Part shown: one piece after another, positions 39,324 to 49,058 of the stretch
Numbering within the stretch: the stretch's first letter is position 1
How the letters are laid out: the number at the start of each line of letters is the position of its first letter
NCBI GenBank assembly: GCA_003141855.1
Contig: PLNS01000007.1
Location: 29,872-93,871 of the forward strand
DNA length: 64,000 nucleotides
Direction: 5' to 3'
Source: Candidatus Bathyarchaeota archaeon
GTDB lineage: Archaea; Thermoproteota; Bathyarchaeia; Bathyarchaeales; Bathycorpusculaceae
Made by a program: the position numbers and the translations under genes
Notes under the pieces: generated by a model
What the model was told of the DNA's origin: nothing
The model's input: only the letters and a program-made list of their open reading frames with translations
Databases searched by the model: none

Positions 39324-40802
39324 CTAATTTTTGATTAGGGCTTTCTTATGTCTTTCAGCGTACGCTTTCTCTATGGCTACTCGGTGGACGTTGTTGTAGG
39401 CGCAGAACGGGATAATTTTGAGGTCTGGCGTGATATAGTGCACCACGCATCGTCTTACGCGGTTCACGTCAAAGTTGTAGGAGTCCATGAACGCCATGCA
39501 GCCCAACAGGAAGATTCTGCGGCGGATTTTGCCCAGCGACTGATAAGACGGCGAAAGATGCATCCGCATTATTGACTTCATCAGGGTCAGCATGCCGACT
39601 TCTTTGGTAACCAAGAACATGTCCATCGACAGCATCGACGCCATGAAAAGCGAGGAGAGCAGCGAGATTTTTCCTTTGGATTCAGCGGTTTCGGCGGTTT
39701 TGCGAATGCTGTTAAAGAATCTGTCAAAGTTTACGAAACGGTTGATGGGGAACATTTTGCCGCTTTTCGAAACGTAAACCCAGTTGACTATGCCGCATTG
39801 CGGGCTGCAGGAGAACAGCGGCCAAGGTTTCTGCATGAATTTACGCATTATCTTTATCGGCGAAGTCATAACTGACATCGGATACAAATCGGTTGATTTT
39901 ATTTCGCCGTGAGTTTGTTTTTCCACGTCTTCGGCAAAAGACCACTCGCGGAAGTTTTCTCTAAACGGATTCTCTGTTGCTCTGCCCGTGAAAGCGATAG
40001 GTTGGAAAATCAATCCTCGGACGATGTCAGTGTTTTTGGATGCAAACCTGATCATATCGCCGACTTCCTTGTCGTTTAAACTCTTCATTAACGTGTTGAC
40101 CAGGATTATTTCTATGTCGTATTTGCGGCAGACCTCGATAGCTTTGAGCTTGTATTCGAAGAGGGCTTGTCCTCTGACTTTCTTGTAGAAGTCATCGTGG
40201 AAACTGTCAAACTGCAAATAAACAATGTTTAACCCGTTCTTCTTCAGCCGTTCAGCTAACTGCGGGTTCTTAGCCAAATGCGTGCCGTTCGTCGCCAAAA
40301 TCGTCATGAACTTCAGTTCATGGGCGACGCCGATGATTTCAGGCATGTCCTCGCGTTCAAGCGGGTCTCCGCCCGAGAACAGGATGGCTGGTGGTTTGGG
40401 GTTGGCTTTGCTTACGAATTCAAGCATTTTTACGAGTGCTTCTTTGGTGGGTTCGTATTCGACTTCTTGCTGGGGAAAGGTGGAGAAGCAGACGGCGCAT
40501 TTTAGGTTGCAGCGTTTGGTTACGTCGATTACTCCTATGACGGTGCCTGATGCGTGGGTTGTGCAGGTTTCGCATTTGTAGGGGCAGCCGTCGGGGTTTT
40601 TGGGCGCGTTTAAGTCGCCGAGGTACTGGAATTGGTCGTATTTTTGCATGTGGGCATAGACGCGTGGGCTTTGCCAGTGGGTAGCTTTGAATTCGCCGTG
40701 TTCGGGGCATTGCTTGGTGATTTGGATTTTGCCGTTACCTTGTGATAGTTGGGCGTCTATTTTTTTTTGGCATTCGGGACAGATGCTTTTGGTTTCGCTC
40801 AT
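39324..40802 (-). CDS. tes: Radical SAM protein, tetraether lipid synthase (Tes/MJ0619)-like
   Basis: N-terminal CPECQKKI and CPEHGEF zinc-like motifs, CPYKCETC, radical SAM CNLKCAVC, LFSGGDPL, CSPQCG; adjacent to UbiA prenyltransferase. Confidence 0.75.
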   Translation of the reverse strand: MSETKSICPECQKKIDAQLSQGNGKIQITKQCPEHGEFKATHWQSPRVYAHMQKYDQFQYLGDLNAPKNPDGCPYKCETCTTHASGTVIGVIDVTKRCNLKCAVCFSTFPQQEVEYEPTKEALVKMLEFVSKANPKPPAILFSGGDPLEREDMPEIIGVAHELKFMTILATNGTHLAKNPQLAERLKKNGLNIVYLQFDSFHDDFYKKVRGQALFEYKLKAIEVCRKYDIEIILVNTLMKSLNDKEVGDMIRFASKNTDIVRGLIFQPIAFTGRATENPFRENFREWSFAEDVEKQTHGEIKSTDLYPMSVMTSPIKIMRKFMQKPWPLFSCSPQCGIVNWVYVSKSGKMFPINRFVNFDRFFNSIRKTAETAESKGKISLLSSLFMASMLSMDMFLVTKEVGMLTLMKSIMRMHLSPSYQSLGKIRRRIFLLGCMAFMDSYNFDVNRVRRCVVHYITPDLKIIPFCAYNNVHRVAIEKAYAERHKKALIKN

Positions 40803-40804
40803 AT

Positions 40805-41680
40805 TTACCCTCCAAGTACAGCTTCAACTATCAGGGCTAGTGGAAGCAGAATCATCGACATTGTAACTATGCGCTCGTACTTGCATACGTTTTGCACGGT
40901 TGAGGCTGAGGTCACAAGTCGTATTGAAGCATAAATTAACAGAACACTCCACAGCAAAATTAACGGCAGATAGTAGACTGTAAAGTTTCCTATGAAGAAG
41001 GGCAAAGGTGCAAGGACCCCAGTTAACAGGAAAAACAAAGCAGCAACTTTCGCCGAGTTGGCGCCGCCGATTTTCTGCGGAAGCGTCGGGTACCCAGTTT
41101 TTGAATCGCCTTCTACGCTGAGGATGTCTCGCAGGACATTTCCGCCTATGGTGCCGAAAGCTATGGGGTACAGGCTTAAGGAAATCAAGCTGACAGTTGC
41201 AGGCGTGGTGATGGTGGCTTGTCCATACATGAAAGCTGTGCCCGTTAAAATCCCAACCAAAACGTTGGCGACAAAGCCTGACTTGCGTTTCACCATATAG
41301 GAGTAAACCAAAAGCAACAAGGAGTCAACGGCGATGATTGCGAAACTTAACCAGTTAATGAAAGAAGCCATAACCAAGCCCACGGCAAAGAGCAAACCTG
41401 AAACTGCCATTACCTGCTTGAGCGATAAGGCGCCTGAGGGTATGGGACGTTTTGGCTTGATGACTGCGTCGCTTTCCCTGTCGAAATAGTCGTTTATGGC
41501 GAAGCCAGCGGACGTGATGAATGCCATGGAAAAGAAAATTAGCAAAACCGTCTGCACGCTAAGGCTTAAAGGGTCTTTTGTGATGGCAAACGCGGTTAAG
41601 ACTGATAAGCCGCCTGTCATTAGCCAGTAAGGAAGCCGCAGTAGAGCGATTAAGCCTCTAGCTGGCGTGGCAGGGGTCAT
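40805..41680 (-). CDS. UbiA-family prenyltransferase (digeranylgeranylglyceryl phosphate synthase-like)
   Basis: SAGFAINDYFDRESDAVIKPKRPIPSGAL and DILSVEGDSKTGYPTLP. Confidence 0.88.
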   Translation of the reverse strand: MTPATPARGLIALLRLPYWLMTGGLSVLTAFAITKDPLSLSVQTVLLIFFSMAFITSAGFAINDYFDRESDAVIKPKRPIPSGALSLKQVMAVSGLLFAVGLVMASFINWLSFAIIAVDSLLLLVYSYMVKRKSGFVANVLVGILTGTAFMYGQATITTPATVSLISLSLYPIAFGTIGGNVLRDILSVEGDSKTGYPTLPQKIGGANSAKVAALFFLLTGVLAPLPFFIGNFTVYYLPLILLWSVLLIYASIRLVTSASTVQNVCKYERIVTMSMILLPLALIVEAVLGG

Positions 41681-42621
41681 TTGGATAGGTTCCTCGCGGC
41701 GATTACTTCTTTTATGCTGTCTTCAAGACTTACCTTTGGATTCCATTTCAGTTCTTTCTTGGCTTTAGCATTGACAAACCATATGGTGTTGATGTCTCCT
41801 TGCCAAGACACATTGGTCGTTGTCACAACTGTTTTGTCTTGGAGGTTGAGGATTTTTAGCATCATTTTTGCAAGGTCAATTATCTTTGTGGTTTTGCCAA
41901 AGCCTATGTTGTAAGTTTGACCGTTAGCAGACTCAAATGAGCCAGCGTTAACTAGCGCGTCCACCACGTCGGAAACGTGAACGAAATCGCGTGATTGCAA
42001 ACCCGTGCCGATGATTTCAAGTTTGTTTGGGTTCTTAGCAAGCTTATCTAGGAAATCATGTATGACGCCATGGCATCTTAGCCCGTAAACGTTGGCGAAC
42101 CTGGTAACTACGATGTCTAAACCATACTGTTCCCGATACATTTGGCAGTATTCTTCGCCGACCACTTTGGATAAGCCGTAGCATGAGAAGGGGTGGAACC
42201 CGTAATCTTCTGAGGTTGGCAATTGTGCGGGGTTGCCGTAGACTGCTGCGCTGGAAGCAAACACCAGTTTTGCATCGTCTTTGCGCGCCTTTTCAAGAAC
42301 ACACAGGGTTCCTTTGGCGTTTGTTTCAAAATCCTCCAGCGGATTCTCCATCGAGTAAGGAACCACAACTTGCGCAGCTAAATGATAAATCAAATCAGCT
42401 TTCTCTTGAGAGCACAACTTTTTGACGTCTAAAATGTCGCCTTTTACGAACTTGGCTTTTGGATTGTCTTGTACGTTTTCCATCTTGCCGCTTGACAAGT
42501 TATCATAAATCGTCAAATCATCAGTAAGATTCGACAGTTTATTGCACAGGTGATAGCCTATGAAGCCTGCTCCACCAGTAACCATCACTTTTTTCTCTTT
42601 CAAGTCAGCCATCCAACTCAC
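41677..42621 (-). CDS. NAD-dependent epimerase/dehydratase (UDP-glucose 4-epimerase-like)
   Basis: VMVTGGAGFIGYHLCNKL, YHLAAQVVVPYSMENP, YGLSKVVGEEY. Confidence 0.93.
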   Translation of the reverse strand: MSWMADLKEKKVMVTGGAGFIGYHLCNKLSNLTDDLTIYDNLSSGKMENVQDNPKAKFVKGDILDVKKLCSQEKADLIYHLAAQVVVPYSMENPLEDFETNAKGTLCVLEKARKDDAKLVFASSAAVYGNPAQLPTSEDYGFHPFSCYGLSKVVGEEYCQMYREQYGLDIVVTRFANVYGLRCHGVIHDFLDKLAKNPNKLEIIGTGLQSRDFVHVSDVVDALVNAGSFESANGQTYNIGFGKTTKIIDLAKMMLKILNLQDKTVVTTTNVSWQGDINTIWFVNAKAKKELKWNPKVSLEDSIKEVIAARNLSK

Positions 42622-42660
42622 GACAAAGTCTATATTCCCTATTGGTAAGGTTGTAGGTAT

Positions 42661-43494
42661 ATGTCGCCTGTGAAAACTATAAAAACTTTTAGGGATTTGC
42701 TGTCTTTCCTCACCATCATTCCATTAGGCGGAAAAGAAGATTTCATTTTCACAACGGCGGAAAACATGTACCTTTTTCCATTAATCGGCGCTTTCATAGG
42801 CTTACTTGGAGCTACTTACTTTGTCGGTTCAAGCGTTATCGTTGGGTTTTTGCTGGGCTTAGTTAATCTGGTTGTTGCTTTGCCCACTGGGTTCTTGGTT
42901 AAGCTTTTTCCTGCGACGATGACAGTTGCGTTTCTGCTTGTTTTAACTGGGCTGCAACATTTCGACGGCTTAATCGATTTAGGCAACGCGGTCGGTTTGC
43001 GAAATGTGCATGACAGAAAAATGGTCGCTCACGCTTGGACGGTAACCTATTCGGGGGCTGTTTTGGCGTTAGTTGTGGAGTTCGCAGCTTTTGCAGGGCT
43101 ATTTTTTGTTAATCCAGTGTTTGCTTTCGGCGCAATTATCGCCGCTGAAGTCGCAGCTAAATTAGCCATGGTTACGATTGTCTGGGTTGGAAAACCCAGC
43201 CATAAAGGATTGGGCTCGATTTTTCTCTCCAAAGCCAAAAAGAAACACAACATCATCGCTTACATAATTGCTGTTTTGATTGTCTACCCCTTTTTCGCTC
43301 TTACAGGTAACCCACTGTTAGGCTTAGCGGGCGTCGGCATAGTTTTAGTCAGCATTCCAGTCGCGTTTGGGATGGAGAAAGTTTCAGAGGGCGTTTTCGG
43401 GGGAGTTTCTGGCGACATGATTGGCGCAACCAACGAGGTTGCAAGGGCTGTGACGCTGGTTTTGTTTGCAGTTGTGTTGATGGTGATGCTATGA
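42661..43494 (+). CDS. CobS-family membrane protein, divergent second copy
   Basis: FLTIIPLGG, LFPLIGAFIGLLGA, LTGLQHFDGLIDLGNAVG, GVSGDMIGATNEVARA; canonical DG/IMKD positions altered. Confidence 0.82.
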   Translation: MSPVKTIKTFRDLLSFLTIIPLGGKEDFIFTTAENMYLFPLIGAFIGLLGATYFVGSSVIVGFLLGLVNLVVALPTGFLVKLFPATMTVAFLLVLTGLQHFDGLIDLGNAVGLRNVHDRKMVAHAWTVTYSGAVLALVVEFAAFAGLFFVNPVFAFGAIIAAEVAAKLAMVTIVWVGKPSHKGLGSIFLSKAKKKHNIIAYIIAVLIVYPFFALTGNPLLGLAGVGIVLVSIPVAFGMEKVSEGVFGGVSGDMIGATNEVARAVTLVLFAVVLMVML

Positions 43495-44114
43495 GGGTTC
43501 CTGCTTTGATTATGGCTGGCGGAAGGGGAAGCCGCATGGGTTTGCCCACTGAGAAGCCTCTGTTGCCGTTTTTGGGTAAACCATTAGTGGATTGGGTTGT
43601 ACAAGCCGTTGCCAGCGCAGGGAAAGTTTCCGAGTTTTATGTTATAGCCAGTGCGAATACGCCTGAAACGGAGAAATACTGCTTAGCTAAGGGTTGGAAG
43701 GTTCTGCACACAGACGCAAAAGGCTACCACAACGACCTAAAACAAGCCGTTTTGAGGGCTAGTTTGATAGGCCCCGTGCTGACGATGCCTTCAGATGTGC
43801 CAGCAATAACAGGAAGGTTCCTCGACAAAGTCATCAGCGAATTTGAGGTCTGCGGAAAAGATTTCTTAGCAGTCTTCGTTCCCATCAAAACAAGGCAGGA
43901 CTTGGGGCTTTCCATTTCCTCCACTGACGAGTATAAGGGCGTGTGGTATGCGGTTTCAGGAGTAAACATCATAGACAGCGCCAAAATCCAATGCGACGGA
44001 AAAATAGAAACAAGCGCCATAATCACCGAGGAAACTGAAGTGCTATTGAACATCAATACGATCAAGGACTTGGAGATAGCCGAGAAGATAATGATGAAAA
44101 CAAAGAAGGTCTAG
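43491..44114 (+). CDS. CobY-like nucleotidyltransferase, second copy
   Basis: MRVPALIMAGGRGSRMGLPTEKPLLPFLGKPLVDWVV; start overlaps the CobS-like stop (ATGA). Confidence 0.88.
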   Translation: MRVPALIMAGGRGSRMGLPTEKPLLPFLGKPLVDWVVQAVASAGKVSEFYVIASANTPETEKYCLAKGWKVLHTDAKGYHNDLKQAVLRASLIGPVLTMPSDVPAITGRFLDKVISEFEVCGKDFLAVFVPIKTRQDLGLSISSTDEYKGVWYAVSGVNIIDSAKIQCDGKIETSAIITEETEVLLNINTIKDLEIAEKIMMKTKKV

Positions 44115-44115
44115 T

Positions 44116-44150
44116 GCTCTCACAGACTATACCCCCCTCTATTTATAGCC
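44116..44150 (-). repeat. Dispersed G-rich intergenic element, copy H
   Basis: Reverse complement ggctataaatagaggggggtatagtctgtgagag, similar to part of D. Confidence 0.45.
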
Positions 44151-44300
44151 TCAATATGTGAACAGGATAAGATGCGAAGTATTGCCCGCTCATTGTGAGG
44201 AAGCGTTCGGTTGACAGCGTTTGTTAGGAAACGTCTGTTGTGTCGATTCATTTGCAGGGAGCACCCGTTTGCTACTTCGATACTTTAAAGAAAAAAGGCT

Positions 44301-44376
44301 CTACCTCTCACAAGTGACCTCCCCTCCCTTAGATAAAACGACAATTGCTAAGTGAACTTTTGGTTAGTCCAGAAAC
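44301..44376 (-). repeat. Dispersed G-rich intergenic element, copy I
   Basis: ctctcacaagtgacctcccctcccttagataaaacgacaattgctaagtgaac... aligns with 7468-7540. Confidence 0.65.
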
Positions 44377-44627
44377 TTTGACTCACAGTTACCCACAAAA
44401 ATAACTTAAATCACCAGATTTGCGCTCTTCAAATATTCCAAAAAAACCCATTTTTTAGCACAATTGGTATTTATAGCATGCAAACCATACTTGTGGCTGT
44501 ATTTTCCAGACGGGGGAGGCAAATGATGACTCAGACATGCGCATCAACAATCTTAAAAGCATTACAGTGCACGCTCGCCATGCCCAGTGAACACTTATTG
44601 CCCATCGAAGGGTTTAGGGGATAAAGC

Positions 44628-46562
44628 ATGATTAAGCTGCCGAGCCAAGTCGCAGAGTACTTTCCCTACGACAGCGTACGCCCACACCAGGACGAATTCA
44701 TAACTACCGTTTACAACGCCGTAAGCAGCAGGCGTTCGGTTTTAATCGAAGGCAGCAACGGTCTTGGAAAAACAATTTCCGCCCTCTCCGCCTGCTTACC
44801 AGTCGCAATCGAAAAAAAACTCAAAATACTCTATGTAGCGCGAACCCACCGCCAGCACGACCGCGTTATTGAAGAGTTAAGAGCGGTTTTTAGAAAACAT
44901 CAAATTTCAGGTCTCTCTATCCGCGGGCGCAACGAAATGTGCCTCAACGTTTTCGCATCTAGAGGCGCTTTTGACTCGAAGTCGCTTATGGAAGTCTGCG
45001 AGCTCCTGAAAGCTAAGAGCAGATGCCCATACTACACTAACGTGGAAGAACGCACGTACGATTACATGCAACTTCAACAGCAAGTAGCCAGTCGACCCTA
45101 CATGGGATCTGAAATCCAGCGGATATGCAAGAAAAAAGAAGTCTGCCCCTACGAACTCGTAAAAGCTGGACTCTCAGACGTCAAAGTTATTGCTTTGAGC
45201 TACCTCTATGTTTTCGACCCCGTAATTCGTACGGCTTTTTTGAAAAACCTTGAAACGGAACTTCAAAAAATCATCCTAATCGTAGACGAAGCCCACAATT
45301 TACCTGAAACAGCCATCAGCATCTCAGGCAGCACCCTCTCACTCTTTGTTATGAGGGCGGCAGAAATGGAAGCCAACCGATTCGGCCACAAAGACATCGA
45401 AGAGTTCGCCCATTTCTTCAGGACTGAAGTGGAAAAAATAACGGATAAAATAAGCCGAGAAGAAATAATTCCTGCAAGCAACATTATCGAAATTGTCCAG
45501 AAGCAGGGAAACATCGCTCGTCCCAGAGAGTTCTTTGAGCACATGCATGAAGCGGGGGCTGCGATTAAGAAGAGTTTGTTGGCTGATGGCAAAAACCCGC
45601 GCTCCTACGTTCACGCAATGAGCGAGTTTCTGCTCAAATGGATTGATACGGTTGATGATGATTCCTTCATTAACGTTGCAAGCCAATACTTCAACAAAGA
45701 AAACAACAAAACCGCTAAGCTCGAAATAGTGGCGCTTGACCCCTCGAAGGTTACGCAGCCCGTTTTCTCGTCAACCTATGCTAACGTCATTATGTCGGGT
45801 ACGCTTCAGCCACTGGAAGCTTTTGCGAGAATAACACGATTACCCGAGAGCACGGTGAAGTTCCTTGTGCCATCGCCCTTTCCTAAGGAACACGTGTTCT
45901 CAGCCGTTTGCCTAGGTGTCACAACCTCGATGGAGAAGAGAACCCCCCAAATGTACCGCACAATGGTTGAACGCATAAACGAAGTTGTAAACAGCACCCC
46001 AACCAACACAGGGATCTTTGCAGCCTCCTTCCAAGTCCTAAACGCCCTGCTAGCTGAAGGTTTAGAAAACGCTCTCTTAAAACCCCTATTCCATGAACGC
46101 AAAGGCATGACTTCTAAAGCTAACGAAAAAATGGTCCAAGACTTCAAAGCTTGTGGCGACAAAGGCGGCGCCGTGTTTTTGGGCGTTCAGGGTGGCAGGA
46201 CTTCGGAGGGTGTGGATTTTCCAGGCAACCAGATGAACTCAGTAGTGGTCGTGGGTGTGCCTTATGCCGAGCCAACTCCCAGAGTTAAGGCGCAGATTGA
46301 ATATTACGACAAGCGTTTTCCAGGGCTTGGACGCGAATACGGCTACATTTTGCCCGCCATGAAAAAGGCGTCTCAAGCGGCAGGCAGACCCATAAGAACC
46401 CTTGAAGACCTAGGCGCCATAGTGTTCTTAGACTACCGTTTCTCCACAAGCTACTGCAAAAGTTTCCTGCCATCATGGATAACCAATGGAATGAAAATCT
46501 TACCCGACAAAAAAGACGTCTTAGCAACCGAAGTCAGCAGTTTCTTTAGAGCTCAGTCTTGA
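44628..46562 (+). CDS. XPD/Rad3-family (DEAD_2) helicase
   Basis: RPHQDEF, GSNGLGKTISALSA Walker A, VDEAHNLPETA, FeS-type cysteines, GGRTSEGVDFPG, QAAGRPIRT. Confidence 0.93.
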   Translation: MIKLPSQVAEYFPYDSVRPHQDEFITTVYNAVSSRRSVLIEGSNGLGKTISALSACLPVAIEKKLKILYVARTHRQHDRVIEELRAVFRKHQISGLSIRGRNEMCLNVFASRGAFDSKSLMEVCELLKAKSRCPYYTNVEERTYDYMQLQQQVASRPYMGSEIQRICKKKEVCPYELVKAGLSDVKVIALSYLYVFDPVIRTAFLKNLETELQKIILIVDEAHNLPETAISISGSTLSLFVMRAAEMEANRFGHKDIEEFAHFFRTEVEKITDKISREEIIPASNIIEIVQKQGNIARPREFFEHMHEAGAAIKKSLLADGKNPRSYVHAMSEFLLKWIDTVDDDSFINVASQYFNKENNKTAKLEIVALDPSKVTQPVFSSTYANVIMSGTLQPLEAFARITRLPESTVKFLVPSPFPKEHVFSAVCLGVTTSMEKRTPQMYRTMVERINEVVNSTPTNTGIFAASFQVLNALLAEGLENALLKPLFHERKGMTSKANEKMVQDFKACGDKGGAVFLGVQGGRTSEGVDFPGNQMNSVVVVGVPYAEPTPRVKAQIEYYDKRFPGLGREYGYILPAMKKASQAAGRPIRTLEDLGAIVFLDYRFSTSYCKSFLPSWITNGMKILPDKKDVLATEVSSFFRAQS

Positions 46563-47659
46563 ACTTCCTGAAGCTTCTCGTTAACGATAACTTTTCCGAT
46601 GACAATCCTTGAGGGTTTGGCTGAAACTGCAGTTTGTACTTTCAGCGTTTTCCTAAGTTGATTAATCTCACGCAGCACACCGATTCCTAAAAACTTGCTT
46701 CCGCGACCGTAGATGCCGAGCAATATGCCTTTTTCGGGTTCCTGGGTTTTTGGAACGGCGTTTCTGGGTTCGATTGTCATTTGGCTCTTAGGGTAGCCTT
46801 GCAACTTTGCATTCTTGAGGTACCTTGCATAGGTCATTTCGCGGAGAATCTTGCGTTTTTCTGCAGTTCGCTGATTAAGAGCGGATGACGGTTCAACAAC
46901 GACCACTGGAGCGTCTAAGCCTACAATCAGGGGCACGAGTTCATCGTGCATTTGAATCCCAACGATAACATCAGGCTTAAGCGCATCAATCAGGGCAACT
47001 TTATACCTAACAGCGACGTCGCCGCTAACCCAACCGTCAGTATTAACTAAGACAAAATCCACTTGCTGCTGTAAAATCTCAGCCTTCATAGCGGTTAACC
47101 CTTCAATCGCCTTTACCATTGCCTTTATCGGCGAGGTTACACCCACAAAAAAGGCGTTCTTTAACTTTAAATCGTAGAGTTCCGGAATGCGTTTTGAAGT
47201 CAAAGCGTAACCTACTGTGCCTGAGGGACCAATGTCTGATTGACCTACGTCGCCGTCTAAAACTGCAACCTTGCATTTGCCGTCTGTTAGGTTGTTTAAC
47301 AGGTAAGTGCATAGACTGCTTTTTCCACAATCAGCCGTCCCTAAAATTAAAACTGCAACTGGGCGTTTCTGCAAACCCAAAATGGCTTCAACAGGTTTGT
47401 TCCATGATGATGGAATCGTGCTACCAATAGTTTCCGCTATGCTAGCGTTGGGACCCAACGAAACGTCAAAGACCGCAGTTTCAACGGCAAAGAAGGGCAG
47501 ACGTTTTCCTTCTCGAACCACAACCCGCTGGGATTCTTTCATTGGGAAGCCGAAAACTTCTGCTTTTCCAGAAACAAGCCTAGCCGACGCTGGACCATCC
47601 ACTAACAATGTTCTATTGGATTCGACTGTTTGCTTCAATTGCTTTTCCCCTTGGAACAA
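46553..47659 (-). CDS. Polynucleotide 5'-kinase (Clp1/Grc3 family)
   Basis: AVLILGTADCGKSSLCTYLLN Walker A, VAVLDGDVGQSDIGPSGTVGYAL. Confidence 0.9.
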   Translation of the reverse strand: MFQGEKQLKQTVESNRTLLVDGPASARLVSGKAEVFGFPMKESQRVVVREGKRLPFFAVETAVFDVSLGPNASIAETIGSTIPSSWNKPVEAILGLQKRPVAVLILGTADCGKSSLCTYLLNNLTDGKCKVAVLDGDVGQSDIGPSGTVGYALTSKRIPELYDLKLKNAFFVGVTSPIKAMVKAIEGLTAMKAEILQQQVDFVLVNTDGWVSGDVAVRYKVALIDALKPDVIVGIQMHDELVPLIVGLDAPVVVVEPSSALNQRTAEKRKILREMTYARYLKNAKLQGYPKSQMTIEPRNAVPKTQEPEKGILLGIYGRGSKFLGIGVLREINQLRKTLKVQTAVSAKPSRIVIGKVIVNEKLQEVQD

Positions 47660-48269
47660 TATTTCCAGTTCTTCCAGCTATGCGTGTAGCTGAGGAAATA
47701 TGCCTGACTCCTCGACTACGCTTGTTTTCTTTTAAAGGTTTGTTGGTTCCTGCCTCCCCTACCACTTCCAGGATTACTTGAGGTGGCAAAGCACCATCTA
47801 AGCCTTCGAGCAGTTCCTTGTAGACTGGAACCCCATTCCCAATCTTAACAGAAACGCTGGTTACTGCAAAGTCAACGTTTCTTAATACCTTAAGTATGCT
47901 GTCAATTACTTCTTTAGTGCTAAAGCAGTTACCTTCCTCAATAACTTTTCCATCAGCCACGGCGACCAACCCAATCGCAACCCCTGGGTCTATACCGATT
48001 ACTATTTTCTCGAAAGCTTCCTTTCCCAAAAGAAGTTTCATTACTTCGTCAACTAAACTGTCAAGCTCATCTTCGCTGTGAAAAACCAGGATTTTCTCGT
48101 GATTTACTAAGTGCTTTTCCTGCTCGGTTGTTACCACCAGCGCCATTTTGTCAGGAACTGATTGTCCTGGAACTAAACTGATGAAGGGAATATTTTGTTC
48201 TCGTAACTGGTTAACGATGAGGAAGTAGGCTTTGCCTTGGACTGTTGCGACGGCAACTTTTTCTTTCAT
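47613..48269 (-). CDS. RNase H/RuvC-fold-like hypothetical protein
   Basis: VIGIDPGVAIGLVAVADGKVIEEG motif, later VSVKIGNG and ILEVVGEAGT; overlaps the Clp1-like gene. Confidence 0.65.
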   Translation of the reverse strand: MKEKVAVATVQGKAYFLIVNQLREQNIPFISLVPGQSVPDKMALVVTTEQEKHLVNHEKILVFHSEDELDSLVDEVMKLLLGKEAFEKIVIGIDPGVAIGLVAVADGKVIEEGNCFSTKEVIDSILKVLRNVDFAVTSVSVKIGNGVPVYKELLEGLDGALPPQVILEVVGEAGTNKPLKENKRSRGVRHISSATRIAGRTGNIVPRGKAIEANSRIQ

Positions 48270-48345
48270 AAAGCAACCTTAAAGTATAGATTTAAGTGCA
48301 AAACACAATACTAGCTTCAAGTTAATAATCCTTGACGTGTAAAGC

Positions 48346-49041
48346 ATGGTTAGAATCCAGACTGGTTGCAAATGCATCGACTCTAGCATCGGCGGGGGCA
48401 TCTCACCTGAAACCGTCACGTTGATTTATGGTGAGCCTGAAACTGGAAAAACAACCCTTGCAATGCAGTGCGCCGTCAACTGCGCCGTCCAAGACTTCAA
48501 GGTGCTCTTTGTTGACTGCGATAACACTTTCTACGCCAAGAGGCTGTCTCAAATTTCAAAAGACCGCTTTGACGAGGTTGCCGAACGAATAATTCTGGTT
48601 AAGCCTAAGGATTTTAGGGAGCAAACAGCAGTCGTAGACCGCATCCAAGACTACGCTACCAAAAACGTTGGATTAATCATAATTGACACGTTCACTTCGC
48701 TGTATGGCGCAAAAGTCTGCCAAACATCAGGCAAAGCATTTGGCGTCAACCGTGAATTAAACAGGCAACTGGCTATTTTGGCGCAAACCGTAAAGATCCG
48801 AAAAATTCCAGTCATAATAACAAGCCAGGTGCGCAACGTGTTTAGCGAGCAAAGTATAAGCGTTAGGCCTGTAGCGACTAGAGTTTTGAAGTTCTGGGCT
48901 GACACAATAATCGCCCTCAAACCAACCGATTACCCCCAAACAATCAAGGCTGTGCTGGAGAAGGCGCGGGAAATCGAGCAAGAAGTAACGTGTTATGTAC
49001 AAATAGGGGAAGCTGGAATACAAGATACACAATTCCACTGA
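48346..49041 (+). CDS. radB: DNA repair and recombination protein RadB
   Basis: IYGEPETGKTTLAMQCAVN Walker A, VGLIIIDTFTSLY, VIITSQVRN; short RadB-type length. Confidence 0.9.
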   Translation: MVRIQTGCKCIDSSIGGGISPETVTLIYGEPETGKTTLAMQCAVNCAVQDFKVLFVDCDNTFYAKRLSQISKDRFDEVAERIILVKPKDFREQTAVVDRIQDYATKNVGLIIIDTFTSLYGAKVCQTSGKAFGVNRELNRQLAILAQTVKIRKIPVIITSQVRNVFSEQSISVRPVATRVLKFWADTIIALKPTDYPQTIKAVLEKAREIEQEVTCYVQIGEAGIQDTQFH

Positions 49042-49058
49042 CTAAATGGTTGAACCCC

